From the IMG/VR virus record IMGVR_UViG_3300047359_000210, positions 1 through 25,870 of that record: a stretch of DNA of 25,870 bases. One strand, written 5' to 3'. The notes beneath the pieces are model-generated. The model was not told the origin of the DNA. It worked only from the letters and a program-made list of their open reading frames with translations, and did no database searches. Numbering within the stretch: the first letter of the stretch is position 1; the number at the start of each line of letters is the position of its first letter. The position numbers and the translations under genes are program-made. This document shows, piece after piece, positions 11,779 to 19,807 of this stretch. Origin of the DNA: a virus.

Positions 11779-12338
11779 TTAAAATTAGCGGGCAAATTTG
11801 CCTGTATCTCTTGCATAAGAGCACGGCAATCATTATCATTCAGTGCTCTGGGTATACCAGAACGAAAAGTTTTAAAGTCACCAGCAAATGCTGCGCGTCT
11901 CATTTTTGTTCCTGAAATAGCGAAGGTATCGCCATCAGCATCTCTACTTCCAGAAGATTGAATATCAATTTTTCTGAATGAGAAATCCTTTCCGTTATAT
12001 TTATGGAGGAACTGCATGGCGCTCACTCTATCAGAACCCACAAGGAATACTACCTCATTATACCCTGCTAGCATAAGGTCTTGCAAGATAGCGACAGGTT
12101 GTTTGGGTCCAGAATGAATCTTTCCTCTATGTTCTGGAAACATTTTTTCCATATAGAAAAGTTTTCTGTCTGGTGGTAATGGATTGCTACCTTTCTTGTC
12201 TACAGTTTGTGAAATATAAATGCGATAGTCATGAGAACCTGCTGCTCTTTTTACACCAGCAAAGTTTTCTTTATGACCTGTAGTAGGTGGTTGAAACCTA
12301 CCAAAAGTAAAGTAGCAAGTATTACAATTTAACGCCAT
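11775..12338 (-). CDS. Nucleotidylyltransferase (HxGH superfamily)
   Basis: The protein is 187 residues. The nucleotide-binding signature GRFQPPTTGH lies at residues 13-22 and the second signature ISGTKMR at 141-147; between them is a Rossmann-like alternation including VVFLVGSDR. Both motifs are diagnostic of the cytidylyltransferase/NMN-adenylyltransferase superfamily, which joins a nucleotide to a phosphorylated substrate with release of pyrophosphate. The substrate cannot be read from sequence; NMN (NAD synthesis) is one option since phages are known to carry NadM/NadR-like enzymes. It overlaps the KxDG-protein gene by ten bases, and the shared late control suggests a joint role. Confidence 0.85.
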   Translation of the reverse strand: MALNCNTCYFTFGRFQPPTTGHKENFAGVKRAAGSHDYRIYISQTVDKKGSNPLPPDRKLFYMEKMFPEHRGKIHSGPKQPVAILQDLMLAGYNEVVFLVGSDRVSAMQFLHKYNGKDFSFRKIDIQSSGSRDADGDTFAISGTKMRRAAFAGDFKTFRSGIPRALNDNDCRALMQEIQANLPANFK

Positions 12339-13522
12339 TGCTTCTGTAGAGTGAAGTTATTGTATGCAAACTCCATACGGTTGACAAACTTAATCATATC
12401 ACCATCTTTATGAAGGACATATCCTTCAGGAGTTGTGACCTTATATCCTTTCTCTGTCTGGACATAGGTCCGGAACTCTTCCAGGTGGTCAAGCTTATCT
12501 ATAACCATTTGCTTCACTGTCTGTAATTCTTTATACAAAGAAAGCATTGATTTAAACTTGTATACATTATCTACAACATAGTTCTGACTGTTATATACAA
12601 GATTTCTTTTTGCTGTTAGGTTTGCAACTGTCTTAATTTTTGCAAGTTCTTTCTCCATCTTATCGCCATAGAAATTAAGCATGTCATACATTGCTTCATC
12701 TACATTTCCAATACCACGAGCATTCTTAATTTCATTGTTAAAGAACTGTTTTAGATAAGATGCAATATGAAACTTCTTATCTCCAGTAGTACCAGTAAGA
12801 ACTACCAGTTCATCTAAGAAATCTCCACAGATCTGACACATGCGTTCAATCTTAGTAATATAACTATCAAATTTTTTCATCTCAGTTGAAGTGAATCCAA
12901 CTTTATTCATGGGAGTATCATTTTTTATGACTAACGCATCAGTAGATCCATTAACATCAGCTCCAGCAAGTGCTTGCATAGATTGAAAGTCATCACCTTT
13001 GTAGTGTGTATGAAATACTACTCCAATTTTTGACCTACCTGCTGCCTGTCCTATAGGATGATCTACGGGAATGCCATACGTAATAGTATTAGGTCTAAAT
13101 GTATACAGTTTTTCGCCATTAATAGTTTCAGTTTTTACTGTTGAGTCAGTAAACATTAAATCTCCCTGCACTATCCCCTTTATACCTAAGGCAGCAAAAT
13201 ATTTCAAAGAGAATTTTAATTTCTCTGCTAAATCTCCTTCATAATACATGTCAACATCAACATCCGTATAGCAAATCTTTGGTGTTTTGGCAAATACTGA
13301 TTTAGTTCCAACAAAAAACATCCCACTATTAGGATCAGTACCACAAATAATAGACGGAGCACCATCCCATTTGGTTTGCATAAAACCACCACTCTCTTCT
13401 TGACCTAACATCTTGCGAAGTTCTTTAAGGAAAGACACAGCAGCTTTACAACCCTCAACTCCATAGTTAAGCATCTCATCTTCCAGATGTTCTAGATGTT
13501 TTAGTTGTTTAATATTTGCCAT
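12329..13522 (-). CDS. Predicted KxDG covalent nucleotidyltransferase (ligase-like), 397 residues
   Basis: The family is, as far as I recall, a phage domain of unknown function, but ligase/capping-enzyme motifs are visible in order: motif I KWDG at 51-54 (Lys51 would carry AMP or GMP), a VGTKSVF segment in the motif Ia position, GIVQGDLMF at about 116-124 in the motif III position (Asp rather than Glu), motif IV EGYV at 366-369 and motif V MIKFVNR with Lys378. A large helical insertion (about 210-345) separates III from IV. No OB-fold is evident after motif V. It starts one base into the stop of the 383-residue gene (TAATG). Enzyme class is inferred; the substrate is unknown. Confidence 0.72.
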   Translation of the reverse strand: MANIKQLKHLEHLEDEMLNYGVEGCKAAVSFLKELRKMLGQEESGGFMQTKWDGAPSIICGTDPNSGMFFVGTKSVFAKTPKICYTDVDVDMYYEGDLAEKLKFSLKYFAALGIKGIVQGDLMFTDSTVKTETINGEKLYTFRPNTITYGIPVDHPIGQAAGRSKIGVVFHTHYKGDDFQSMQALAGADVNGSTDALVIKNDTPMNKVGFTSTEMKKFDSYITKIERMCQICGDFLDELVVLTGTTGDKKFHIASYLKQFFNNEIKNARGIGNVDEAMYDMLNFYGDKMEKELAKIKTVANLTAKRNLVYNSQNYVVDNVYKFKSMLSLYKELQTVKQMVIDKLDHLEEFRTYVQTEKGYKVTTPEGYVLHKDGDMIKFVNRMEFAYNNFTLQKQWR

Positions 13523-14673
13523 TAGTCGTTAAATACCGTCTCAATACTTTCACCCTTCATCTTATATCCCGACTGTAACTTATCTGGATATACACGATCT
13601 GGATCTGCAGCAGATCCTTTATCAGAAGTGTTTCTAATATTAAATGACATATCTAAGAGAGGTGTTTTTAAATTAATGTTTACTCTCTTTGCACCACCAG
13701 TTTCACCACCATATGATACTGATACATTACTAGCAGTAGATGCTTTATTTAAAAATGCCTCATCAATTTCTAAATGTTTTATCTTACCTTTGTTTAGATG
13801 GACATAATGAAATCCATACCCCAATGATCCCTTAATAAGTTCTTTTAGTAATCCCCTATCATATGTCGGAGAAGAATCAAGTACCTTAAAAGATCTATTG
13901 CCTGATTGATACTCATTAAAAGTTTGACATAACAATTGCTCATTCAATCCAAACGTTTTCATTAAAGCTTTTCCAGCAACAGTTTCAATTTTAGATGCCT
14001 TTACTTGATCAACTGGGAAAACCTCTTTCTTTAATCCAAGATTAGATAAGTTCGTAGTTCCACTCATCTTCAGTGAAAGATAATACTTATGTAATGGTTT
14101 TCCTTTACATTTAGATTCTAATGTTAAGTCAGTAACTGTTGCACCAATATTATATCCCGTTGATGGTGAAGCATTTCCAATTTGCCAATGTCCATTGACA
14201 ATCTTCATAGGTCTAGGTTTATTCTCCGCACCTTCTGCGATTACTCTCACCGCAATACAATCCTCAAGGTGGTAATGTTTTACAAGACCGTAAATAAAAT
14301 CTTTATATTTGTTGTTTGCTAAGTCATCCGGATTTTCAATCCAGTCATTGATACCTGATTCTAATTGCCCTTCAAATAAATTACCTCTATTACCTGTACC
14401 ACGATTACCTCTACTACCATCACCAAAGTCAAAATTGAGAGAAGTTAGTTTTAGTTTTCTTTTTAGTTCTGCTTTAGTAAATTCTGTTTGCAATGCTCTA
14501 GCAATTTTTACTGCTTTTTTATTAGTCGGATTAAAAGCAATAGGGTTTTCCATGCCATATGTATTGACAAGATAATTCCACAACCTCAATGCTTCTGCAG
14601 CTGCAGCATTATCCATATGCTTTACAGCAGAACCTGCATCTGAGAAAGTAGATGGTATAAGATTGTATGCCAT
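13522..14673 (-). CDS. Unknown protein of the late nucleotidyltransferase module, 383 residues
   Basis: I cannot name the family. The N-terminal ~75 residues are helical and basic, and a Gly/Asn/Arg-rich stretch (about 80-98) follows. A mixed alpha/beta core then begins with NLFEGQLESGINDW and contains VTDLTLESKCKG followed by KYYLSLKMSGTTNLSN. An acidic residue on a helix followed by D...ExK and a strand with xLSLK resembles the PD-(D/E)XK nuclease layout, so a nuclease fold is possible but unproven. Its ribosome-binding site GGGAGG, six bases before the ATG, is the 3' arm of the hairpin at 14678-14709, so expression is likely structure-controlled. Confidence 0.72.
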   Translation of the reverse strand: MAYNLIPSTFSDAGSAVKHMDNAAAAEALRLWNYLVNTYGMENPIAFNPTNKKAVKIARALQTEFTKAELKRKLKLTSLNFDFGDGSRGNRGTGNRGNLFEGQLESGINDWIENPDDLANNKYKDFIYGLVKHYHLEDCIAVRVIAEGAENKPRPMKIVNGHWQIGNASPSTGYNIGATVTDLTLESKCKGKPLHKYYLSLKMSGTTNLSNLGLKKEVFPVDQVKASKIETVAGKALMKTFGLNEQLLCQTFNEYQSGNRSFKVLDSSPTYDRGLLKELIKGSLGYGFHYVHLNKGKIKHLEIDEAFLNKASTASNVSVSYGGETGGAKRVNINLKTPLLDMSFNIRNTSDKGSAADPDRVYPDKLQSGYKMKGESIETVFND

Positions 14674-14677
14674 AAAA

Positions 14678-14709
14678 AACCTCCCGTCTAACTATTTAGA
14701 TGGGAGGTT
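14678..14709 (-). terminator. Hairpin: terminator and ribosome-binding-site sequestering element
   Basis: On the minus strand AACCTCCC pairs with GGGAGGTT, then after one A-C mismatch TCTAA pairs with TTAGA around the loop ATAG. A run of T follows and directly abuts the ATG at 14673. It would act as an intrinsic terminator for the upstream genes and would hide the GGGAGG of the 383-residue gene. The stop codon of the 66-residue gene lies in the loop. Confidence 0.8.
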
Positions 14710-14892
14710 CTTAAGATAATCTTTTTCACTTTGATAAGGATGTGTTTGCCCAGACCATATTTTATATCCTTCTTGGAGTTCTGGCAATAACCACTGGTCC
14801 ACCCGAACACATTGATCCCAATTAGCAGGGTGAGAACAACTCACAACCACCACAGTAAAGAATGCTTTCAGGTGAATCCAGAAGGTAAGCAT
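14692..14892 (-). CDS. Small predicted lipoprotein, 66 residues
   Basis: The first 18 residues are a hydrophobic signal-like segment (FWIHLKAFFTVVVVS) ending in VVSC, which fits the lipobox [LVI][ASTVI][GAS]C with Cys19 as the lipidated residue. The mature part is short, polar and rich in Trp, Gln and Tyr. Phage outer spanins and some superinfection-exclusion proteins have this form, but no inner-spanin partner is recognised here. The start ATG lies two bases after the stop of the 71-residue gene. The stop falls in the loop of the terminator hairpin. Confidence 0.65.
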   Translation of the reverse strand: MLTFWIHLKAFFTVVVVSCSHPANWDQCVRVDQWLLPELQEGYKIWSGQTHPYQSEKDYLKNLPSK

Positions 14893-14894
14893 TA

Positions 14895-15110
14895 TTACTC
14901 AGTAAAATGTTTATCCAGAACTTCAATACGTTCTTCTTCGTGTGCAATGATATCAAGTTGTTCTTGAATTGCACCGAGAACATCAGGGTGTTCACCAATA
15001 CCTACAGGGTTGTGTAGGTATACTTCTACATTCATTTTTGCTTTCGCAATGTTTCCCGTTGCATCATCGCGAAGTGCATTGAGAATATTAGCTCGGAGAT
15101 TACAAGACAT
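14895..15110 (-). CDS. Conserved-looking small helical protein, 71 residues
   Basis: A short soluble protein made of two helices: NLRANILNALRDDATGNIAKAKMNVEVYLHNP, then HPDVLGAIQEQLDIIAHEEERIEVLDKHF. The family is familiar from marine phage genomes but its function is unknown to me. Its ATG shares a base with the ferredoxin stop (TAATG), so it is co-translated with ferredoxin. No cofactor motif is seen. Confidence 0.72.
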   Translation of the reverse strand: MSCNLRANILNALRDDATGNIAKAKMNVEVYLHNPVGIGEHPDVLGAIQEQLDIIAHEEERIEVLDKHFTE

Positions 15111-15397
15111 TAGTACAGTTCCTCTTCTTTTTCAGATTCAATAATTACATCCGATGTTGGATATGAGACGCAGGTAAGTAAAAATCCTGCTGCTAGTTGA
15201 TCATCATCAAGGAAAGATTGCTCACTTTGATCAACTGTTCCTTCTACAATTCTTCCTGCACATGTAGAACATGCTCCAGCACGACAAGAATAGGGCATAT
15301 CAACACCCGCTTCATCTGCTGCGTCAAGAATGTATTGATCATCGGCACAATCAAAAGTAATTTCGTTGCCGTCAGGTTGTTTAATGATTACGTTCAT
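15110..15397 (-). CDS. petF: Plant-type [2Fe-2S] ferredoxin
   Basis: A 95-residue ferredoxin with all four cluster ligands: Cys38, Cys43 and Cys46 in CRAGACSTC, and Cys76 in LLTCVSYP. The acidic C-terminus is typical of photosynthetic ferredoxins. In infected cyanobacteria it can take electrons from photosystem I and feed bilin or nucleotide metabolism; phage ferredoxins are known in several cyanophages. It follows MazG after a 33-base gap that holds a TATAAT without a matching -35 box. Length and motifs are normal. Confidence 0.95.
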   Translation of the reverse strand: MNVIIKQPDGNEITFDCADDQYILDAADEAGVDMPYSCRAGACSTCAGRIVEGTVDQSEQSFLDDDQLAAGFLLTCVSYPTSDVIIESEKEEELY

Positions 15398-15430
15398 TTG
15401 TATAAAATTATTAATTTGAAGTATTATATA

Positions 15431-15835
15431 TTAGCGATCGTTAGCAGCTCTTACTTCAGATCTGTTGATTTCAAAACTTCCGCCAGGATAACGCTTCTCC
15501 AATTTCTTTACGTTGCGTTGGATTACCTCGTCAAAGGATATATCAAGTGCCATTGTTGCTTGAGCCACATACCACATAACATCACCCAACTCAATGATAA
15601 GATGCTCACGGTTATCTTCGTTCCACGGTTTTCCTTGGAAGACCATCTTCTTAATGATCTCAAGGAACTCACCACCCTCAGCATTAATTCCAACACCAGC
15701 AGTAAGCAGTCTCTCAATATTGGCACCTTGTCTATCCAGATCACCAATACGGTCAGCGAAATCAACAAAATTTGTAGAGCATTCTGAAGTAACTGCTGCC
15801 ACAAATTCTTCATAGCGATTAAAGTTAATAGTCAT
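15431..15835 (-). CDS. mazG: MazG-like nucleotide pyrophosphohydrolase
   Basis: The protein is 134 residues, one alpha-helical MazG domain. The metal-binding motif ExxE...ExxD is present as Glu53/Glu56 (EGGE) and Glu82/Asp85 (ELGD). Host MazG degrades NTPs and influences ppGpp; phage versions have been shown to prefer deoxynucleotides such as dGTP and dCTP, so a role in recycling host DNA precursors is likely. The start ATG lies seven bases after the halogenase stop. It is part of the block with ferredoxin and halogenase. Confidence 0.93.
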   Translation of the reverse strand: MTINFNRYEEFVAAVTSECSTNFVDFADRIGDLDRQGANIERLLTAGVGINAEGGEFLEIIKKMVFQGKPWNEDNREHLIIELGDVMWYVAQATMALDISFDEVIQRNVKKLEKRYPGGSFEINRSEVRAANDR

Positions 15836-15841
15836 AATAAT

Positions 15842-17419
15842 TTAGGAGTAAATATTTTCTTTTAAAAATTCGTAGGAGGTTGGAAGTTTAAGAACAAATC
15901 CTTCTATCATTTTAGCACGATTTTTAAAATCTTGGTATAATTTATCGGTATCTTTTCCGAAAGTACTCTTTGATCCTGATTCTAATACACCATAAAGATA
16001 ATTTGCATATGGAACATGTCCCATACCCGCCATGATATATGCAATACCATTTTTTTCAGGATCCCATCTGTGTGCTAGAGAGTGAAATTGATGTATGTTT
16101 TCATACCAAACTGTTGATCCATTTTCATATGAGAAATGCAGTTTATTCTCAGTAAACAATCTTGGATCAGAAAGTTTAAACCAATCTTTAATTTCAGTTT
16201 GGTATTTCCAATATGGAGTATCAGATCTTTGGGAAAGTTTGTAGTGAAGAGAAACAAAATACATGTATCCAGTCACAACTAACTGACATGCATAGTTGTA
16301 AGAATCTCTATCAAAACCAGTAATATTATAGTTACGTCTATCAAGAATTTCAACTAGTTGTTGAATCATTTCATGAGTAGAAACAAGTCCTGTAGATTCT
16401 AATGGTTCAATAAAACCAAAAGCAAGACCAACTCCCACTACATTCTTAACCCAACCTCTTTCTCTTACACCATGTCGGATATTGATCTTACGAATTTCAA
16501 TATCTTCATTACCTACATGTTGTTTGAACTCTTTTTCTGCATCATCATCACTGATAAAATCACTAGAGTAAACATATCCAGATCCCATGCGATTCCACAG
16601 AGGAATATTCCACGACCATCCACTGTTTAATGCTGTGCAATTAGTAACATTACGAATCTCTTTAGTTTTATCTTTATATGGTAGATGAGTTGCAATAGCT
16701 CTATCATTATCCAACCATGGTTTAAAAGAAATGAACTCTGATCCCATTTCTTTTTCCAAAAGTAAGGATTTAAATCCTGTACAATCAACATAAAGATCTG
16801 CAGAGTACTCAGTTCCAGAATCACCTACTAAAGAAGTAATGAATCCGTCTTCATCTTTTTTTACAGCAACAACATCGTCAATGTAATGTTTTGCTTTCTT
16901 ACAAAAGCGGTTTTTAAGAAACTTTCCAAAAAGACTAGCATCAAAATGATATGCTGTTTCTCCTTTAAAAGAAAATGATAATGAATTATCAGAATTGGTA
17001 GTCATCCTATTATGTTTTGCTAACCAATAAACATGGTTCGTAAACTCACAAAAAGAGTCTGGTTCTAAGTCATATTTTGCACGGACAACAGACCAAGCAC
17101 CGAATGATTCTTCTGTATGAGTTCCTCCAAATGGATACTCAAACACTTCACCATTACCATCCCTAAAGTTAGTAAACCTAATTGAAGTTTTATAAGTGGC
17201 ATTGCAATGTGGCATCCACTCTTTGTCTTCAATACCAAGAATTTGAGTCAGATAATCGTTAAATTTGGTAATGGTAGATTCCCCTACCCCAACTGGATTA
17301 GAATTCTTCCCCTCAAGAACAGATATTTTAATATCTTTACCAAATTTTTTACACAAAGCAGCAGCAGTCATCCAACCAGAAGATCCGCCACCGACAACCA
17401 TAATACTTTTAATCTTCAT
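15842..17419 (-). CDS. Flavin-dependent tryptophan-halogenase family protein
   Basis: From the ATG at 17419 (ATGA overlap with the gp41 stop) the protein has 525 residues, normal for the family. The FAD-binding GGGSSGW lies at residues 10-16 and GVGEST at 44-49. Lys77 (ATYKTSIRF) matches the catalytic Lys of PrnA. The diagnostic WxWxIP is present at 268-273 and a FIEPLEST segment supplies the catalytic Glu. The enzyme class uses FADH2, O2 and halide to make HOCl, directed by Lys onto an indole or phenol. The substrate in infected cyanobacteria is unknown. No flavin reductase is encoded nearby, but a ferredoxin is. A promoter-like sequence lies at 17530-17558. Confidence 0.93.
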   Translation of the reverse strand: MKIKSIMVVGGGSSGWMTAAALCKKFGKDIKISVLEGKNSNPVGVGESTITKFNDYLTQILGIEDKEWMPHCNATYKTSIRFTNFRDGNGEVFEYPFGGTHTEESFGAWSVVRAKYDLEPDSFCEFTNHVYWLAKHNRMTTNSDNSLSFSFKGETAYHFDASLFGKFLKNRFCKKAKHYIDDVVAVKKDEDGFITSLVGDSGTEYSADLYVDCTGFKSLLLEKEMGSEFISFKPWLDNDRAIATHLPYKDKTKEIRNVTNCTALNSGWSWNIPLWNRMGSGYVYSSDFISDDDAEKEFKQHVGNEDIEIRKINIRHGVRERGWVKNVVGVGLAFGFIEPLESTGLVSTHEMIQQLVEILDRRNYNITGFDRDSYNYACQLVVTGYMYFVSLHYKLSQRSDTPYWKYQTEIKDWFKLSDPRLFTENKLHFSYENGSTVWYENIHQFHSLAHRWDPEKNGIAYIMAGMGHVPYANYLYGVLESGSKSTFGKDTDKLYQDFKNRAKMIEGFVLKLPTSYEFLKENIYS

Positions 17420-18804
17420 ACATTCCACTCAGCAAATTTAGATAGTCGGTTTTGTGTTTGTGTAAATTGCGAGAACTCTTCACCAGGGTCCTCTTGATTG
17501 ATGTTGATGTCTGAAGCATCCTCCGCTACATCATACAGCCTCATCTTGGATCTGTCAATTCCCACCATGAATTTTCTTGAGGCAGCAGTTTCGTTGTATC
17601 TGTTCTTAAGTTGTTTGACCATGATGCGACCCTGTTGTTCAAGTTCATCAGTACTGATGAGAGCAAACATAAAATCAGCAGTGGCAGGCAAACCAAAAGA
17701 CTCAGAAGTATCGGTAAGGTCAGGGTCAGAATTGCCGTAACCGCTACGAGTAGTTTGAGTAGCTGTGACAATAGGAACATTACATTCCACAGCAAGACCC
17801 CGAAGCTCCTCAGCAATCGCCTTGACATACGTGTAAGAATTGACAATAGCACCTTTATACCTCGCTGATGCACAGATGTTCAGATAATCAATATAGATTA
17901 TATCTGGTTTGAAATCTCTCTTGAGAGATAGATCACTTATAAGTGATTTGAAGTGACCCGCATGTGCTGATGCTGTGGGATACTCTTTGATAATAAGTTT
18001 GCCTCTAGTCTTCCTAGAGATCTCTTGAACTTTAGAATTGAAGATAACTTCAGGTAGTTCAGCAATATCTTTGATAGAAACATTTAAAAGATTTGCGTCA
18101 ATTCGTTCAGCAATTTTCTCCTCTGCCATTTCACATGTAATGTAGAGTACGTTCCTGCCCTGAGTGAGCGCGGCACCAGCGCAATGGCACATGAATAGAG
18201 ATTTCCCGACACCTGTACCAGCAAGAGCGACACTGAGAGTCTTGTTAGAGATACCACCTTTCGTGATGTAGTTAAACTTTTCCAGATCAAAGGGAACCTT
18301 TTCTTCTTTGCGGTGGTAGAAATCATAACGGTCTTTTGCTTGTTCAATGTAGTCGTGTCCTATGTGTTCGTCAAACGATACTGCGAGAGCCTCTTGTAAG
18401 ATACCTGGGATCGCATCCTTTGATATTTTTTTATCGCCTCCGTCTGCGATTTTGATAGAGGACATAAGGGCGAGATAGATTGCTCTGTCTTGACACCATT
18501 TTTCGGTTGCATCAAGGAGCCATTCGTAATCAACCCATTCATCTGTGAGTCCTCGTATCGCCTGTAACGTATCTTTAAACGATTCGTCAGTAAGATCGTT
18601 ACGATTCTGGACATTAATCGCCAAGACCTCTTGAGTAGGAACTTTATCGTACTTACCAGCGAAGTCCGAAATTTCCTCAAAGATAACTTTTTCATGATAC
18701 TCTTCAAAATAATCTGCTTTTAAGAAAGGAACTACCTTACGATAATACTCTTCAGTAAAGATGAGATTACGTAAGATAGTTTCTTGGATGCGCTCAGTTG
18801 CCAT
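17416..18804 (-). CDS. 41: Replicative DNA helicase, T4 gp41 type
   Basis: From the ATG at 18804 the protein has 462 residues, close to T4 gp41. An N-terminal helical domain (about 1-150) is followed by a DnaB/RecA-like ATPase core with Walker A GTGVGKS at 196-202, Walker B IIYIDYLN (Asp306) and an arginine-rich C-terminal segment ([20 protein letters not shown]). It unwinds DNA 5' to 3' as a hexamer and partners with primase gp61. A TTG start further upstream gives ten extra residues but looks like UvsX coding sequence. It overlaps uvsX by 11 bases. Confidence 0.95.
   Translation of the reverse strand: MATERIQETILRNLIFTEEYYRKVVPFLKADYFEEYHEKVIFEEISDFAGKYDKVPTQEVLAINVQNRNDLTDESFKDTLQAIRGLTDEWVDYEWLLDATEKWCQDRAIYLALMSSIKIADGGDKKISKDAIPGILQEALAVSFDEHIGHDYIEQAKDRYDFYHRKEEKVPFDLEKFNYITKGGISNKTLSVALAGTGVGKSLFMCHCAGAALTQGRNVLYITCEMAEEKIAERIDANLLNVSIKDIAELPEVIFNSKVQEISRKTRGKLIIKEYPTASAHAGHFKSLISDLSLKRDFKPDIIYIDYLNICASARYKGAIVNSYTYVKAIAEELRGLAVECNVPIVTATQTTRSGYGNSDPDLTDTSESFGLPATADFMFALISTDELEQQGRIMVKQLKNRYNETAASRKFMVGIDRSKMRLYDVAEDASDININQEDPGEEFSQFTQTQNRLSKFAEWNV
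17530..17558 (-). promoter_or_regulatory. Sigma-70-like promoter upstream of the halogenase
   Basis: On the minus strand a perfect TTGACA (17558-17553), a 17-base spacer and TATGAT (17535-17530, one mismatch) lie in the 3' end of gene 41. A start near 17523 would give a leader of about 100 bases to the halogenase. The long leader lowers confidence. Confidence 0.4.
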
Positions 18805-19807
18805 AGGAAAATTCTTGCTGTGCTGCTTCTTCAAGTCTATTCATTACTTCTTCTGTAAAATACTTATCCGGATCTGCAAGAATTGATTTAGGATAAACAG
18901 AACTACCGTCAATCTTAATACGATTACCAACTTTCTCAAAGACTCCGTACTTTTCACCCAACTCTAGTAGTCCATAATACTTATCAAGTCCACGCTCATC
19001 ATAAAATAAACGGGTCTCAACTTTACTTCCTTCTTTTGTTAAGCGAGACTTCTTTGCTTCACATTTAATAATGTTACCTACAAGTTCTGTACCGTCTTTC
19101 TCCTTTTTCTTACCCAAATAGATGATAGTAGAGGCAGCGTACTTAAGACCTGTACCACCTCCCATCTCCTTCATTGGCACATAAGACCCAATCACATCAT
19201 AGGTGTGGTTAGTGACGATCATAGGCACCTGTGCTTGCCCTAGTTTGAGGGTAAGCACCCGAAAGGCACCTTTGATTAACTGACTCTTAGTCATGTCCCT
19301 GACCTGTTTGTCATTGGCAACGTCTTCCATCTCTTTAGATGTAGAAAGCATGCCAAGAGAGTCAAGAACAAAGAGCATAGGCACTCTTTCATCCTTAGGT
19401 TCTTTTACATACTTGTCTAGAATACGACAAGCTTGTGTTCTAAACTCCTCAATGGTAGCAACAGGCATGATAATCATTCGCTTACTATCAATGCCCCGTT
19501 CCTCAATCATGTTACGAGAGATAGCAGATTCAGATTCAAAATAAATGACTCCGCCTGTAGGATTAGCAGCAAGGAAATTACGAACGACACTAAGAGCAAA
19601 AAAAGTCTTCCCCGTGCTTGATTCTCCCGCAAGAGCGGTGACTTTGTTTGAAGGCAAACCTCCAAAAAGCGAACCACTAACCAGGGCGTTAAAAATATAA
19701 GACCCAGTATCAACATAACCGGTAATATCACCAGCAGCAACCCCTTCACTAACAACGCTAGCAAATTCATTTCCACTATCTTTAATTACAGAATCTAAAA
19801 ATCCCAT
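18794..19807 (-). CDS. uvsX: RecA-like recombination protein UvsX
   Basis: The protein is 337 residues. Walker A GESSTGKT lies at 61-68, the YFESESAIS strand supplies the catalytic Glu, and Walker [12 protein letters not shown] has Asp149. It forms filaments on single-stranded DNA and drives strand exchange and recombination-dependent replication. No UvsY gene is recognised in this window. The ATG at 19807 lies within the last codons of the 58-residue gene. It sits between DNA polymerase and helicase, the usual cyanophage order. Confidence 0.96.
   Translation of the reverse strand: MGFLDSVIKDSGNEFASVVSEGVAAGDITGYVDTGSYIFNALVSGSLFGGLPSNKVTALAGESSTGKTFFALSVVRNFLAANPTGGVIYFESESAISRNMIEERGIDSKRMIIMPVATIEEFRTQACRILDKYVKEPKDERVPMLFVLDSLGMLSTSKEMEDVANDKQVRDMTKSQLIKGAFRVLTLKLGQAQVPMIVTNHTYDVIGSYVPMKEMGGGTGLKYAASTIIYLGKKKEKDGTELVGNIIKCEAKKSRLTKEGSKVETRLFYDERGLDKYYGLLELGEKYGVFEKVGNRIKIDGSSVYPKSILADPDKYFTEEVMNRLEEAAQQEFSYGN

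Noticed and set aside
15423-15428. TATAAT on the minus strand before ferredoxin
   Set aside because: No -35-like hexamer is present at 16-18 bases and there is no extended -10, so I did not list it as a promoter.
18360-18390. TTGACG with a TACATT at 17 bases on the minus strand inside gene 41
   Set aside because: The -10 has two mismatches and lies far from any start codon.
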